Source of the DNA: Alphaproteobacteria bacterium
GTDB lineage: Bacteria > Pseudomonadota > Alphaproteobacteria > Rhodobacterales > Rhodobacteraceae
Assembly (NCBI GenBank): GCA_030429495.1
Contig: JAUIFH010000002.1
Coordinates: 248,001 to 312,000 of the forward strand
Direction: 5' to 3'
DNA length: 64,000 bases
Part shown: positions 17,186 to 27,287 of the stretch, in pieces
How the letters are laid out: each line of letters opens with the position of its first letter
How positions within the stretch are numbered: position 1 is the stretch's first letter
Notes under the pieces: model-generated
Told to the model about the DNA's origin: nothing
Seen by the model: only the letters and a program-made list of their open reading frames with translations
Database searches by the model: none
Position numbers and translations under genes: made by a program

Positions 17186-19160
17186 GGCCAGCCATCGCCA
17201 CCTTCTCTCGCCGCTCGACCTTCGCGGCCACACGCTTCGCAACCGCATCGTCTTCGGCGCGCACACCGCGAACATGTCGGTCGAAGGCTTGCCGGGTGAG
17301 CGGTTCGGCGCCTATCTTCTGGAACGCGCGCTGGGCGGCGCGGCGATGATCGTCGCCGAACCGATGCCGGTCCACCGGACCGGCATCCTCACCCGCGGTA
17401 ACTTCCTGCATTCGACGGACGCGGTCATCCCGCATTTCCGCAAGGTGACAGAGCCGGTGAAGGAAGCCGGCGCCGTCATCCTCCAGCAGCTCTACCATAT
17501 CGGATCGCACGGGGATTCCGACCTCAGCTTCCAGCCCCACTGGGGGCCCTCGGGCGGGCCAAGCTATCACGACTCGGACGGTTCGCACGCGATGACCGAG
17601 GCCGAGATCGAGGAGCTGATCGAGGCGCATATCGCCGCCGCCATCCGTTGCCAGAAGGGTGGCTTCCAGGGGGTGGAGATCTGGGGCGCCTACCATTCGC
17701 TTCTCGACCAGTTCTGGACGCCGTGGTCGAACAGGCGCACCGACAAGTGGGGCGGTTCGCTGGAGAACCGAACCCGCATGTCGCGGACCATCATCGAGGG
17801 CATCCGCAAGGCCTGCGGCGAGGACTTCGTCATTGGCCTCGCAGTCTCTACCTCGGACAGCCACGATGTGCTGCTGCAAGGCGAGGCGCTGGCCGAGATC
17901 GTCGCGCTGCACGATGCCACCGGCCATATCGACTACGTCACCTGCGGCCACGGCGGCTATCTGGATTTTGAACGCCTGATGCCGACCTTTCTCTACGCAG
18001 AGAAGCTGACCGCGCCCTTCACCGAAACGCTCAAGGGCATCGTCAAACACGCGAAGGTAACGTCCGAGGCGCATATCCGCACGCCCGAGAACGCCGAAAG
18101 CGTGATTGCGAGCGGTCAGGCGGACATGGTCTCCATCGTGCGCGGCCAGATCGCCGACCCCCATCTGGCGCGGAAGACCATGGAAGGCCGGGCGGACGAT
18201 GTGCGCGGCTGCATCTCGTGCAACCAGATGTGCTGGGGCCGCCGCAGCCGCGACTACTGGATCTCCTGCCTCATCAACCCCTCGGCGGGACGCGAATTCG
18301 AATGGGGCGGCGACCGCTTCACCGCCGCCGAAAAACCGCGCCGTGTCGTCGTCGTCGGCGCCGGTCCGGCCGGCCTGGAGGCAGCGCGCGTCGCCGCCGA
18401 ACGCGGCCACCGCGTCGATCTCTTCGAGGCGCAAAGCCGGATCGGCGGCCAGTTCCGCCTTGCCGGGGAACAGCCGCGCCGGGCGCAGATCCTCGACCTC
18501 ATGGACTGGTACGAACGCCAGTTCGAGAAGCTTCAGGTGCGCGTTCACCTGAATGCCTATGCCGATGCGGACGATATCCGCGCCCTCAACCCCGATGCCG
18601 TCGTCCTCGCCACCGGCTCGCTGCCGGATGAGGACGGCTTCCAGCGCTGGATGCCCGGGTCCGACCGCCTGCCGGGCATCGACAAGGGGAATGTCTGGTC
18701 GCCCGAGGACGTGATGCGGCGCGAGGCGAAGCTCGGGCCGGAGGTCATCCTCTACGACGAAGGCGGCCACTGGCGCGGCCTCGGCACCGCATGGGCGATG
18801 GCCGAACGCGGCCACAAGGTCACCATCGTCACGCCCGAACCCTTCATCGGCAAGGAGCTTGCCCGCACCTCCTCCGATATCGGTCTCCGCCCCCGCCTCG
18901 CGAAGCTCGGCGTCGCCTTTCTGATCGAACACCTGATCGCCGAATGGCACGGGCAGGCGGCAACCATCCGCAACATGCTGACTGGCGAAGAGACCCGCCA
19001 CTCCGCGTCCGCCCTCGTCATGTCGACGACCAACCGCGCCTTCGACCCGCTCTCGAGCGACCTCGGCGATATCGAAACGCATCTCATTGGCGATGCGGCC
19101 GCCCCCCGTCAGGCGCCCTACGCCTTCCATGAAGGTCGCCGCACCGGACTGGCGCTCTGA
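17172..19160 (+). CDS. TMADH/2,4-dienoyl-CoA-reductase-type FMN-[4Fe-4S]-FAD oxidoreductase
   Basis: A 662-residue three-part flavoenzyme. Residues about 8-340 form an Old-Yellow-Enzyme FMN barrel (SPLDLRGHTLRNRIVFGAHT; QQLYHIGSHG; DKWGGSLENRTR). A [4Fe-4S] motif follows: C347, C350, C354 and C366 in GCISCNQMC and WISC. A C-terminal FAD/NAD domain starts with VVVVGAGPAGLEAARVAAERG. Relatives oxidatively demethylate trimethylamine, dimethylamine, N-methylproline or histamine-like amines, or reduce dienoyl-CoA. Coupling to an MttB-family gene favours an N-methyl compound. Which substrate, and whether it feeds an electron-transfer flavoprotein or NADH, is not visible. Confidence 0.87.
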   Translation: MPGTEASHRHLLSPLDLRGHTLRNRIVFGAHTANMSVEGLPGERFGAYLLERALGGAAMIVAEPMPVHRTGILTRGNFLHSTDAVIPHFRKVTEPVKEAGAVILQQLYHIGSHGDSDLSFQPHWGPSGGPSYHDSDGSHAMTEAEIEELIEAHIAAAIRCQKGGFQGVEIWGAYHSLLDQFWTPWSNRRTDKWGGSLENRTRMSRTIIEGIRKACGEDFVIGLAVSTSDSHDVLLQGEALAEIVALHDATGHIDYVTCGHGGYLDFERLMPTFLYAEKLTAPFTETLKGIVKHAKVTSEAHIRTPENAESVIASGQADMVSIVRGQIADPHLARKTMEGRADDVRGCISCNQMCWGRRSRDYWISCLINPSAGREFEWGGDRFTAAEKPRRVVVVGAGPAGLEAARVAAERGHRVDLFEAQSRIGGQFRLAGEQPRRAQILDLMDWYERQFEKLQVRVHLNAYADADDIRALNPDAVVLATGSLPDEDGFQRWMPGSDRLPGIDKGNVWSPEDVMRREAKLGPEVILYDEGGHWRGLGTAWAMAERGHKVTIVTPEPFIGKELARTSSDIGLRPRLAKLGVAFLIEHLIAEWHGQAATIRNMLTGEETRHSASALVMSTTNRAFDPLSSDLGDIETHLIGDAAAPRQAPYAFHEGRRTGLAL

Positions 19161-19209
19161 TCTTCAACTTGCCCGAAACACCTCGGGGTCCGGGGCAGCG
19201 CCCCGGCGG

Positions 19210-20112
19210 TCAGAGGTTGAACACCCGGCTCGGATGCAGCTCGCCGGACTTATAGACCCCGACCGCCACGGCCCGGCCCTGATGGCTTGCCCAGGCTTCC
19301 TCGCCCCATTCGACGTCCGAGGCGAAGACCATGCCCGGATTGCCGTTCCGCAGCCGGGCGGCGCCTTCCGGGGTCGCCTTGAGTTCCGGCAGGTCGGCAA
19401 GCCCGACCTCCAGCGGCAGGAGGAGCGTGTCGAGCGCACCGGTCTTCGCACCGGCGTCGATCGTCTCGATTGTCACCCCGTCCGAAGCCTCGAACGGCCC
19501 TGACCATTCCCGGCGAAGCCAGAGGACATGGCCGAGGCAGCCGAGCGACCGGCCGAGATCGCGGGCGATGGATCGGACATAGCCGCCCTTGCCGCAGACC
19601 ATCTCCAGCTCGACGGTGTCGGCATCGGGGCGCGCGGTCATCTCAAGGCTCTCGACCCAGAGCGGCCGCGCGGCCAGGTCCATGTCCTCGCCGGCGCGGG
19701 CCAGCGCATAGGCGCGTTCGCCGTCGACCTTGACGGCCGAGAATTGCGGCGGCACCTGCATGATTTCACCCCGGAACGCCGCAAGCGCTGCGCCGATCTC
19801 CTCGTCCGAGGGCCGCAGGTCGGAGGTCTCGATCACCTCGCCCTCGGCATCGTCCGTGTTCGTCGCGGCGCCGAGCCGGACGGTGAACCGGTAGCATTTC
19901 AGCGCGTCCGTGATGAAGGGAACGGTCTTGGTCGCCTCGCCGAGCGCGACGGCAAGCACGCCCGTCGCCTCGGGGTCGAGCGTCCCGGCATGGCCCGCCT
20001 TCTTCGCGTCCAGTGCCCAGCGGACCTTGTTCACCACGGCGGTAGAGGTCATGCCCGCCGGCTTGTCCACGACCAGCCAGCCGGAAATGTCGCGCCCCTT
20101 CTTGCGTGCCAT
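19210..20112 (-). CDS. truB: tRNA pseudouridine(55) synthase TruB
   Basis: A 300-residue enzyme that makes the T-loop pseudouridine in elongator tRNAs. Signature [14 protein letters not shown] at the N-terminus; catalytic motif [13 protein letters not shown] with the nucleophilic aspartate at residue 46; [14 protein letters not shown] and a PUA-like C-terminus. Ribosome binding site AAGGGACGAACG. It belongs to the usual infB-rbfA-truB neighbourhood; here the DUF2233 gene separates it from rbfA. Confidence 0.96.
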   Translation of the reverse strand: MARKKGRDISGWLVVDKPAGMTSTAVVNKVRWALDAKKAGHAGTLDPEATGVLAVALGEATKTVPFITDALKCYRFTVRLGAATNTDDAEGEVIETSDLRPSDEEIGAALAAFRGEIMQVPPQFSAVKVDGERAYALARAGEDMDLAARPLWVESLEMTARPDADTVELEMVCGKGGYVRSIARDLGRSLGCLGHVLWLRREWSGPFEASDGVTIETIDAGAKTGALDTLLLPLEVGLADLPELKATPEGAARLRNGNPGMVFASDVEWGEEAWASHQGRAVAVGVYKSGELHPSRVFNL

Positions 20113-20178
20113 CGTTCGTCCCTTGCAGAAGAAGGTCGCCTGCTAGCGAATGTGCGGCCTGCCGTCAACGCCCGGCCG

Positions 20179-20910
20179 CTATTCGCCGGTTGCGACCAGC
20201 CCGACCATCGGCCCCATCGGAAAGCCGATATCGTCGCGCCCGATCCCGGGCGCGTAGAGGCGAGAGACCTTGCCATCGAAATAGAGCGCGTCCGGCGCCG
20301 ACAGAACATCGCGGAAGAACCGGGCGAAGCGGTCGAAGTTGACCGGCGCGTCCGAGATGACGAACCACGCCGTCTGCCCGTCCGCCGACACGCCGACGCC
20401 ATTGCGGACATAGCGGGAATCCGACCCGGCGATGAACCGCGGATGCAGCGCGCCGCCGATGACCAGCATCGGCCCGGACTGGGTCGCGTAGCGGCAGTCT
20501 GGCGGTGCCGCCGCAAAGGCCAGTGTCTCGACGACCGCGAAGCGGTCTGGCCCGACGCAAAAGACCCCGTTGGGCTGCATCCCGAAATTGCCCGGCCCGG
20601 CGGATGTCACGATTGGCGCGCGCTCCTCGCCGTTCTCGATGTAAAGGCCCACGGGCGCACGGTCGGAATGATACATTCCACCGTTCATTGCGAAGACAAG
20701 CCTTCCGCCTTCCGCTTCGACGCGTTCACGAAGCCGGTCGAACGTGCCGATCGGCTGGTCCTCCGGATCGCGAAGGAAAAGCCGCAGGTCCGCCGCCGCC
20801 TGTACTTCGCAGACGGCATAACCGTCGCCGTCATGGTTCATCGTGCGGCAGGTCTCGCCCCGCGCCATGCCGGCGACGAGCAGCAACGCCAGAGCGGCGC
20901 TATTCCGCAT
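20179..20910 (-). CDS. Phosphodiester-glycosidase-family (DUF2233/NAGPA) exported protein
   Basis: A 243-residue protein with a signal peptide (NSAALALLLVAGMARG). The domain is the NAGPA/DUF2233 family: FAMNGGMYHSDRAPVGLYIE, NFGMQPNGVFCV, QSGPMLVIGG and YFDGKVSRLY are its conserved segments. Family members cleave phosphodiester-linked sugars or have a polysaccharide role, but most bacterial ones are uncharacterised. The start could be 20910 or 20925; either overlaps the 3' end of rbfA, so it is coupled to rbfA and lies between rbfA and truB. Confidence 0.82.
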   Translation of the reverse strand: MRNSAALALLLVAGMARGETCRTMNHDGDGYAVCEVQAAADLRLFLRDPEDQPIGTFDRLRERVEAEGGRLVFAMNGGMYHSDRAPVGLYIENGEERAPIVTSAGPGNFGMQPNGVFCVGPDRFAVVETLAFAAAPPDCRYATQSGPMLVIGGALHPRFIAGSDSRYVRNGVGVSADGQTAWFVISDAPVNFDRFARFFRDVLSAPDALYFDGKVSRLYAPGIGRDDIGFPMGPMVGLVATGE

Positions 20911-21325
20911 CGCTTTCGCCGTCATCGTCGCGTTTCGCGATGTCGCGCTGCACCCGCTCATCGGCCAGCAGCCGCCGCGTCGCTTCCATCCGGTCGAAGG
21001 TCTCGTCGAGGATGAAGCGCAGTTCCGGCGCGAATTTCAGTTTCACCGCCTTGGCCACATGGTGCCGAAGCTCACCCTTCGAGCGATTGAGCGCGGCCAG
21101 CGCCTCCTCGGCATCCTTGCCGCCCAGCGGCAGGACGAAGGCGGTCGCGATCCGGAGGTCGGGCGACACCCTGACTTCGCCCACGGTGATCGACATCGCG
21201 CGCAGTTCATCACTGTGCACTTCCCCGCGCTGCAGGACCTCCGATAGGGTCCTGCGGATGAGTTCGCCAACGCGAAGCTGACGATGGGACGGGCCGGTGC
21301 CCTGGGGAACGTGCTTCTGTGCCAT
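20900..21325 (-). CDS. rbfA: Ribosome-binding factor A
   Basis: A 141-residue KH-fold 30S maturation factor. Segments SHRQLRVGELIRRTLSEVLQ, ITVGEVRVSPDLRIATAFVL and ELRFILDETFDRMEATRRLL are typical of RbfA. It binds the 16S rRNA 5' region during late small-subunit maturation. The acidic tail (DDDGESDAE) overlaps the start of the DUF2233 gene. Divergent from dapB with about 97 bases between. Confidence 0.95.
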   Translation of the reverse strand: MAQKHVPQGTGPSHRQLRVGELIRRTLSEVLQRGEVHSDELRAMSITVGEVRVSPDLRIATAFVLPLGGKDAEEALAALNRSKGELRHHVAKAVKLKFAPELRFILDETFDRMEATRRLLADERVQRDIAKRDDDGESDAE

Positions 21326-21422
21326 GGCTGACGTGTAGGGCAAGCGCACGGCCCCCGCAACGGGGCTTTGCCATGACGACGGGGAACGGCTAAAGGAAGC
21401 CGACCAGCCGCGAGGAACACGC

Positions 21423-22241
21423 ATGACCGATAATAACGATATCCCCGGCATCGTCGTCACCGGCGTATCGGGCCGCATGGGCCAGATGCTGGTCCGCACG
21501 ATCGCCGCTTCCGACCGCGCGCGGCTTGTCGGCGCGGTGGAGCGCGCGGGTCATGACTGGATCGGCCGCGACGTAGGCTCCGCTATGGGCGGGGCGGAGC
21601 TTGGTGTCACCGTCACAGACGATCCGCTCGACGCTTTCGCGCGGGCGCAGGCGGTGATCGACTTCACCGCGCCTGCCGCAACCGTCGAGTTCGCAGCACT
21701 CGCCGCGCAGGCCCGCGCGGTCCATGTCATCGGCACGACCGGGCTGGACGACACGCATCTGGCAAAGATCGCCGCCGCCGCCCGCCACGCCGTCATCATC
21801 CGCGCCGGCAATATGAGCCTTGGTGTCAACCTTCTGACCCAGCTTACGAAGAAGGTCGCCGCCGCGCTCGATGCCGATTGGGATATCGAGATCGTCGAGG
21901 CGCATCACCGCATGAAGGTCGATGCGCCCTCGGGCACCGCATTGATGCTGGGCGAGGCGGCGGCGGAGGGAAGGGGGCTCAACTTCCCCGACATCCGCGA
22001 TCGCGCGCGCGAGGGGATCACCGGCGCCCGCGATCGTGGCCATATCGGCTTTTCGGCGATCCGGGGCGGCGATGTAGTGGGTGAGCATGACGTTATCTTT
22101 GCCACGGAAGGCGAGCGGATCGTCCTGCGCCACCTTGCGACCGACCGGGCGATCTTCGCGCGGGGTGCGCTGAAAGCCGCACTCTGGGGGCAGGACAAGA
22201 AGCCCGGCGAATACGACATGCTGGATGTGCTGGGGCTTTGA
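21423..22241 (+). CDS. dapB: 4-hydroxy-tetrahydrodipicolinate reductase
   Basis: A 272-residue NAD(P)H reductase of the diaminopimelate/lysine pathway. The N-terminal Rossmann motif is [13 protein letters not shown]; the catalytic region [16 protein letters not shown] contains the conserved histidine pair and lysine, and [10 protein letters not shown] and [17 protein letters not shown] are also diagnostic. Ribosome binding site CGAGGAACACGC. It is transcribed alone. Confidence 0.97.
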   Translation: MTDNNDIPGIVVTGVSGRMGQMLVRTIAASDRARLVGAVERAGHDWIGRDVGSAMGGAELGVTVTDDPLDAFARAQAVIDFTAPAATVEFAALAAQARAVHVIGTTGLDDTHLAKIAAAARHAVIIRAGNMSLGVNLLTQLTKKVAAALDADWDIEIVEAHHRMKVDAPSGTALMLGEAAAEGRGLNFPDIRDRAREGITGARDRGHIGFSAIRGGDVVGEHDVIFATEGERIVLRHLATDRAIFARGALKAALWGQDKKPGEYDMLDVLGL

Positions 22242-22291
22242 AGCCCGGCCTTCGAGAGGAACCGGGTTAGGCGGGCAAGGGTGCCGGCGCC

Positions 22292-22471
22292 TCAGAAATC
22301 GATGGCAATCCCCTTCTTCTCCCAGTCGCCGTAGCGGACCGGCTCCGGACCGTCGCGTCCGCCAAGTTCGGCGGGAAGGTCCTGTGCCTTCGACGCCCGG
22401 CGGCGCTCCTCTGCTTCGGCAAGCGCGCGTTTCGCGGCTTCTGGCAGGTCTTCGTGGCTTGTACCGGACAT
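22292..22471 (-). CDS. DUF1674 / SDHAF4-family succinate dehydrogenase assembly factor
   Basis: A 59-residue protein whose C-terminus, ending GPEPVRYGDWEKKGIAIDF, is the DUF1674 signature. The mitochondrial homologue SDHAF4/Sdh8 binds the flavinated SdhA subunit and protects it before assembly; the bacterial role is inferred. The start at 22471 has AAGGAACGCCC before it. It is convergent with dapB and divergent from rsmB. Confidence 0.85.
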   Translation of the reverse strand: MSGTSHEDLPEAAKRALAEAEERRRASKAQDLPAELGGRDGPEPVRYGDWEKKGIAIDF

Positions 22472-22539
22472 GGGCGTTCCTTGTCTCGCTCGTTGCCATG
22501 ATATACGGGGCGGTCCAACGTGCGGCAACCGGGGGCGAG

Positions 22540-23832
22540 ATGAAAGAGGCGACGGCACGGGGATGTGCGGCGGGGCTTGTCCTTGGCGTGGTGGAACAGC
22601 GGATCCCGCTTTCCGACCAGATCGCGCGCGGTGCGCTCGATACGCTTTCGCCTCCAGACCGCGCAAGGGCCCAGCGCCTCGCGCTGGCGACGTTGCGCAA
22701 TATCAGCCGGGCGGACGCCGTCCTGAAACCGTTCCTGCGTAAACGCCCCCCCGCTTTCGTACAAGCAATCCTGCGCCTTTCCGTTATCGAGATCATGGCC
22801 GAAAGCGCACCGGCGCACGGAGTGGTGTCGGAAGCAGTGTCACTCGTTCGGGCTGAGAGCCGAAAGTCCGAGAGCTTCGCGGGCCTCGTGAACGCGGTTC
22901 TGCGCCGCGCCGCCGAAACCCCGCCTGAACGCTGGGCTGCGCTACCCCCGGATCCGTTGCCGGGATGGCTGCGCGGGCGGATGATGTCGGCCTGGGGAAA
23001 GGCTGCGGTGATGGCGATGGAGGCCGCCCACAGCCGCGGCGCGCCGATCGACCTGACACCGAAGGATGACGACGCGGCGACACTGGCGGCGGCCACGGGT
23101 GGCACGCCGCTTGCCACCGGATCGGTACGGCTTGCGGGTCCGGCGCAGGTATCCGAGCTGCCTGGCTACTCGGAGGGGGCGTGGTGGGTACAAGACGCCG
23201 CTGCCGCACTGGCCGCGCGGGTTCTCGCTCCGCGCTCCGGCGAACGGGTCCTCGACCTCTGCGCGGCACCGGGCGGCAAGACGCTGCAGCTTGCCGCAGC
23301 CGGCGCGCGCGTCACCGCGCTCGACCTTTCTGCGGCGCGGATGGAGCGGCTTTCCGAAAACCTCGCGCGGTGCGGCCTGACCGCCGAGACGGTCGTCGCC
23401 GACGCGCTCGAATGGCGCGATCCGGCGGGGTTCGACGCGATCCTTCTCGACGCGCCGTGCTCGGCCACCGGAACGATCCGCCGCCACCCCGATCTTCCCT
23501 TCGTGCGTGACCCCGCCGGCCTGAAAGAGATCGTGGCGCTGCAGGCGGCACTTCTCGACCATGCGCTTGGCCTTCTGCGGCCCGGCGGCCGGCTGGTATT
23601 CGCGACCTGCTCGCTACTGCCCGAGGAGGGAGAACGGCAGGTTTCCGCCGGCCTCGCCCGCCATCCAGGTCTTGTGGCAGACCGCGATGCGCTGATGGTC
23701 GCGGGTGCGGAACCGCACTGGATCACAGCGGAAAACGGCCTGCGGCTCCGGCCGGATTATTGGCCGGAGCTTGGCGGAATGGACGGATTTTTCGTCGCGA
23801 ACCTGCGCTACGGTGAAGCGCAGGGCCATTAG
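22540..23832 (+). CDS. rsmB: 16S rRNA m5C967 methyltransferase RsmB
   Basis: A 430-residue protein with an N-terminal NusB-like domain (residues 1-125) and a C-terminal SAM-dependent domain. SAM motif I is VLDLCAAPGGKTLQLA; the two cysteines of the RNA m5C mechanism are in LLDAPCSATGTIRRHP and VFATCSLLPEEGE. It methylates C967 of 16S rRNA in E. coli. The start at 22540 begins the NusB-like region and has GGGGGCGAG before it; an ATG at 22498 is possible but has a poor ribosome binding site. Confidence 0.92.
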   Translation: MKEATARGCAAGLVLGVVEQRIPLSDQIARGALDTLSPPDRARAQRLALATLRNISRADAVLKPFLRKRPPAFVQAILRLSVIEIMAESAPAHGVVSEAVSLVRAESRKSESFAGLVNAVLRRAAETPPERWAALPPDPLPGWLRGRMMSAWGKAAVMAMEAAHSRGAPIDLTPKDDDAATLAAATGGTPLATGSVRLAGPAQVSELPGYSEGAWWVQDAAAALAARVLAPRSGERVLDLCAAPGGKTLQLAAAGARVTALDLSAARMERLSENLARCGLTAETVVADALEWRDPAGFDAILLDAPCSATGTIRRHPDLPFVRDPAGLKEIVALQAALLDHALGLLRPGGRLVFATCSLLPEEGERQVSAGLARHPGLVADRDALMVAGAEPHWITAENGLRLRPDYWPELGGMDGFFVANLRYGEAQGH

Positions 23833-23928
23833 CCGGTGACAGGCGACGGGGCGGTCGGTAAATTCGCCCCGAGCAGACTCATCGGGGCGCGCGCGGCGAC
23901 CCGAACGACATAAGCGAGGGCGGCAGGC

Positions 23929-25662
23929 GTGGCGCGATCCAGAAGCGGGGTCGGAGGATATGTCGGTGCGATGCACCGGCTGCATGCGCGGCTTGCGGTG
24001 CTGTCGCGTGGTGCGCAAGGTTTCGTCAGCCAGCCGGAGCCCAAGTCGATCGGTTCCTTCGCGCGCGGCCGCCAGCTTACTGCCGGCAACTTTCTTTTCG
24101 CGGGCTTCCTGTTCGAGGCGAAAGGAAAGTCGATCTGGGACATCCCGGTCCCCGACCCCCGGTTTGAGGAGGAAATCCACGGCTCCGTCTGGCTGGACGA
24201 CCTTGCTGCCGTCGGGGACCCGACGGCCTGCCAGCGTGCGCAGGAATGGGTGTTCGAATGGATCGCGCGGTTTGGCCGTGGCGGCGGTCCGGGTTGGACG
24301 CCGGACCTGACCGGACGGCGGCTGATCCGGTGGATCAACCATGCGATCCTGCTGCTCAACGGTCAGGACCGGGCGGCTTCCAACGCGTATTTCCGTGCGC
24401 TTGGCCGCCAGACCGTGTTCCTTGCACGCCGCTGGAAGACCGCCGCACCCGGCCTGCCACGGTTCGAGGCGCTTACCGGCCTTGTCTACGCGGGCCTTTC
24501 GTTGAGCGGAATGGAGCGCTATGTCGGTTCTGCCTCTGCGGCACTTGGGCGGGAATGCGCGCAGAACATCGACGCCGAAGGCGGTATCCCCACGCGCAAC
24601 CCCGAGGAATTGCTTGAGGTCTTCACGTTGCTGACCTGGACCGCCGAGGCGCTGGTCGAAGCCGGCCGCACGCCACAGCGCGCCCATCTTGCGGCAATCG
24701 AGCGGATCGCGCCGACCCTGCGCGCGCTGCGCCATGCCGACGGCGCGCTCGCGCGGTTCCATGGCGGCGGGCGCGGGATTGAGGGGCGGCTGGATCAGGC
24801 GCTGGCCAGCGCCGGGGGACGCGCGATCACGACGCACGGGCCGGCGATGGGCTACGCTCGGGTCACGGCCGCCCGCACGACGATCATCGTCGATGCCGCC
24901 GGCCCGCCAACCGGCCGCGCCTCGACCAACGCCCATGCCTCGACGCTCGCGATGGAACTGACCTCCGGTCGCCGTCCGCTGATTGTCAATTGCGGCTCGG
25001 GGGCGAGTTTCGGGCCTGACTGGCGCCGCGCCGGCCGCGCCACGCCGTCGCATTCGACGCTTGGTATCGAAGGTTTTTCCTCATCCCGGCTTGGGCCGCA
25101 GGGCGCACGGAGCGAATTCACCGACACGCCCGGCCAGGTATGGGCGCAGCCCGAGGACGATGCCGAAGGCCACCGCCTTATCGCCGGCCACAACGGCTAT
25201 GTTCCGACCCATGGGCTGACCCATATCCGCCAGATCCTTCTCTCGGTCGATGGCCGCACCCTGTCAGGCGAGGATACGCTGGGGGCGATGACGGTCGCCG
25301 ACCGGCGGCGGTTCGAGACGATCATGGAACGCGTGCGCCACCAGGGCGTGCCATTCTCGATCCGCTTTCATCTGCACCCGGATGTCGATGCAACGCTCGA
25401 TCTCGGGGGCACGGCGGTTTCAATGGCCCAGAAATCCGGCGAAATCTGGGTGTTCCGTCACGACGGGGTAGGGGAACTGACGCTTGAGCCGTCCGTTTAC
25501 CTCGAAACCGGGCGTCTGAAACCGAGGGCGACGAAGCAGATCGTCCTCTCGTCCCATGTTCTCGACTACGCCCGCCACTTGGGCTGGACCTTGGCGAAGG
25601 CACAGGATACGCCACAGGCGATCCGCGACACCGTGCGCGACGAAGATGACGTGACCGCCTAG
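23929..25662 (+). CDS. Heparinase II/III-family protein
   Basis: A 577-residue protein related to heparinase II/III: an N-terminal alpha-helical toroid (about 60-290; GRRLIRWINHAILLLN, ALTGLVYAGLSL, EGGIPTRNPEELLEVF) and a beta-sandwich C-terminal part (GRRPLIVNCGSG, HSTLGIEG, HNGYVPTHGLTHIRQ). No signal peptide is evident, so it may be cytoplasmic, unlike secreted lyases. Relatives beside purH are common in Rhodobacterales (recalled, not checked), but their substrate is unknown. GTG start with GAGGG upstream. purH follows after 15 bases, suggesting co-transcription. Confidence 0.8.
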   Translation: MARSRSGVGGYVGAMHRLHARLAVLSRGAQGFVSQPEPKSIGSFARGRQLTAGNFLFAGFLFEAKGKSIWDIPVPDPRFEEEIHGSVWLDDLAAVGDPTACQRAQEWVFEWIARFGRGGGPGWTPDLTGRRLIRWINHAILLLNGQDRAASNAYFRALGRQTVFLARRWKTAAPGLPRFEALTGLVYAGLSLSGMERYVGSASAALGRECAQNIDAEGGIPTRNPEELLEVFTLLTWTAEALVEAGRTPQRAHLAAIERIAPTLRALRHADGALARFHGGGRGIEGRLDQALASAGGRAITTHGPAMGYARVTAARTTIIVDAAGPPTGRASTNAHASTLAMELTSGRRPLIVNCGSGASFGPDWRRAGRATPSHSTLGIEGFSSSRLGPQGARSEFTDTPGQVWAQPEDDAEGHRLIAGHNGYVPTHGLTHIRQILLSVDGRTLSGEDTLGAMTVADRRRFETIMERVRHQGVPFSIRFHLHPDVDATLDLGGTAVSMAQKSGEIWVFRHDGVGELTLEPSVYLETGRLKPRATKQIVLSSHVLDYARHLGWTLAKAQDTPQAIRDTVRDEDDVTA

Positions 25663-25677
25663 AAAAGGACGCTGCCC

Positions 25678-27279
25678 TTGACCGCCGATTCCGCCCAACT
25701 GGCCCCGCTCGCCCGTGCCCTGATCTCCGTATCCGACAAGGGCGGGCTTCTCGATTTCGCCAAGGGGCTGGCCGAAAGGGGTGTGGAACTGCTCTCGACC
25801 GGCGGTACCTCGGCGATGCTGCGCGAAGCGGGGCTGACGGTGCGGGACGTTGCGGATGTGACCGGCTTCCCCGAGATGATGGACGGGCGGGTGAAGACGC
25901 TGCACCCGAAGGTGCATGGCGGGCTCCTGGCCTTGCGCGACAATGCCGACCATGTGGCGGCGATGGAGACACACGGGATCGAGCCGATCGACCTTCTGGT
26001 CGTCAATCTCTACCCGTTCGAGGCCACCGTCGCGAAGGGCGCCGACTACGATACCTGCGTCGAGAACATCGACATTGGCGGTCCGGCAATGATCCGCGCC
26101 GCGGCCAAGAACCACGCCCATGTGGCCGTGGTGGTGGATCCCGATGACTACGCCCTGGTTCTTGCCGATCTGGACAAGCACGGCGGCAGGACATGCCCGA
26201 AATTCCGCCGCAAGCTTGCCCAGCGGGCCTATGCAAGGACAGCCGCCTATGATGCGGCCGTGTCGACCTGGCTCGCCGGCGCGATCGGCGATCCCGCGCC
26301 ACGCCGTCGCGCCTTCGCCGGTACGCTCGCCCAGACGCTGCGCTATGGCGAGAACCCGCATCAATCGGCGGCCTTCTACACAGACGGCTCGTCCCGTTCG
26401 GGTGTTTCCACGGCGATCCAGCATCAGGGCAAGGAACTGAGCTACAACAACATCAACGACACCGACGCGGCTTTTGAACTGGTGGCAGAGTTCGAACCCG
26501 CCGCCGGACCCGCCTGCGCGATCATCAAGCACGCCAATCCCTGCGGCGTCGCGCGGGGTGCAACGCTTCTGGAGGCCTACAAGGCCGCCTATGACTGCGA
26601 CCGCACCTCGGCTTTCGGCGGCATCGTCGCGCTGAACCGGCCGCTGGACGCTGCGACGGCCGAGGAAATCTGCCAGATCTTCACCGAAGTCGTCATCGCG
26701 CCCGGCGCCGACGACGCAGCCAAGGCGGTCTTCGCCGCCAAGAAGAATCTGCGCCTTCTGACGACCAAAGGCCTGCCCGATCCGAAATCGGCTGGTCTCG
26801 CCTTCCGGCAGGTTGCGGGTGGCTTCCTCGTGCAGGATCGCGACAATGGCGTGATCACTGCGGCTGACCTGAAGGTCGTGACCAAGCGCGCGCCGACCGA
26901 GGCAGAGCTGAAAGACCTGCTGTTCGCCTGGAAAGTCGCCAAGCACGTCAAGTCGAACGCCATCGTCTACGTCAAGGATGGCGCAACCGTCGGCATCGGC
27001 GCGGGCCAGATGAGCCGTGTGGATTCGACCCGCATCGCGGCGCACAAATCCGCCGACATGGCCGAGGCGCTGGGCTTGGCGGAGCCGACCGTGAAAGGTT
27101 CCGTCGTTGCCTCTGACGCCTTCTTCCCCTTTCCCGACGGTCTGCTGACCGCTGCCGAGGCAGGGGCGACCGCGGTCATCCAGCCCGGCGGTTCGATGCG
27201 CGACGCCGACGTTATCGCGGCGGCGGACAAGGCCGGGCTTGCCATGGTCTTCACCGGCCAACGGCATTTCCGGCACTGA
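25678..27279 (+). CDS. purH: Bifunctional AICAR transformylase / IMP cyclohydrolase
   Basis: A 533-residue bifunctional enzyme for the last two steps of IMP synthesis. The N-terminal cyclohydrolase/MGS domain (1-200) has [27 protein letters not shown] and FEATVAKG; the transformylase domain carries [22 protein letters not shown], and [11 protein letters not shown], with a GQRHFRH end. Only a TTG start (25678, AAAAGGA upstream) fits. Follows the heparinase-like gene by 15 bases and precedes lspA by 8. Confidence 0.97.
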   Translation: MTADSAQLAPLARALISVSDKGGLLDFAKGLAERGVELLSTGGTSAMLREAGLTVRDVADVTGFPEMMDGRVKTLHPKVHGGLLALRDNADHVAAMETHGIEPIDLLVVNLYPFEATVAKGADYDTCVENIDIGGPAMIRAAAKNHAHVAVVVDPDDYALVLADLDKHGGRTCPKFRRKLAQRAYARTAAYDAAVSTWLAGAIGDPAPRRRAFAGTLAQTLRYGENPHQSAAFYTDGSSRSGVSTAIQHQGKELSYNNINDTDAAFELVAEFEPAAGPACAIIKHANPCGVARGATLLEAYKAAYDCDRTSAFGGIVALNRPLDAATAEEICQIFTEVVIAPGADDAAKAVFAAKKNLRLLTTKGLPDPKSAGLAFRQVAGGFLVQDRDNGVITAADLKVVTKRAPTEAELKDLLFAWKVAKHVKSNAIVYVKDGATVGIGAGQMSRVDSTRIAAHKSADMAEALGLAEPTVKGSVVASDAFFPFPDGLLTAAEAGATAVIQPGGSMRDADVIAAADKAGLAMVFTGQRHFRH

Positions 27280-27287
27280 GGGCATTC

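Noticed and set aside
16827-19130. Long minus-strand frame opposite the MttB-family and oxidoreductase genes
   Set aside because: Low-complexity translation with no motifs; both plus-strand genes are clearly real.
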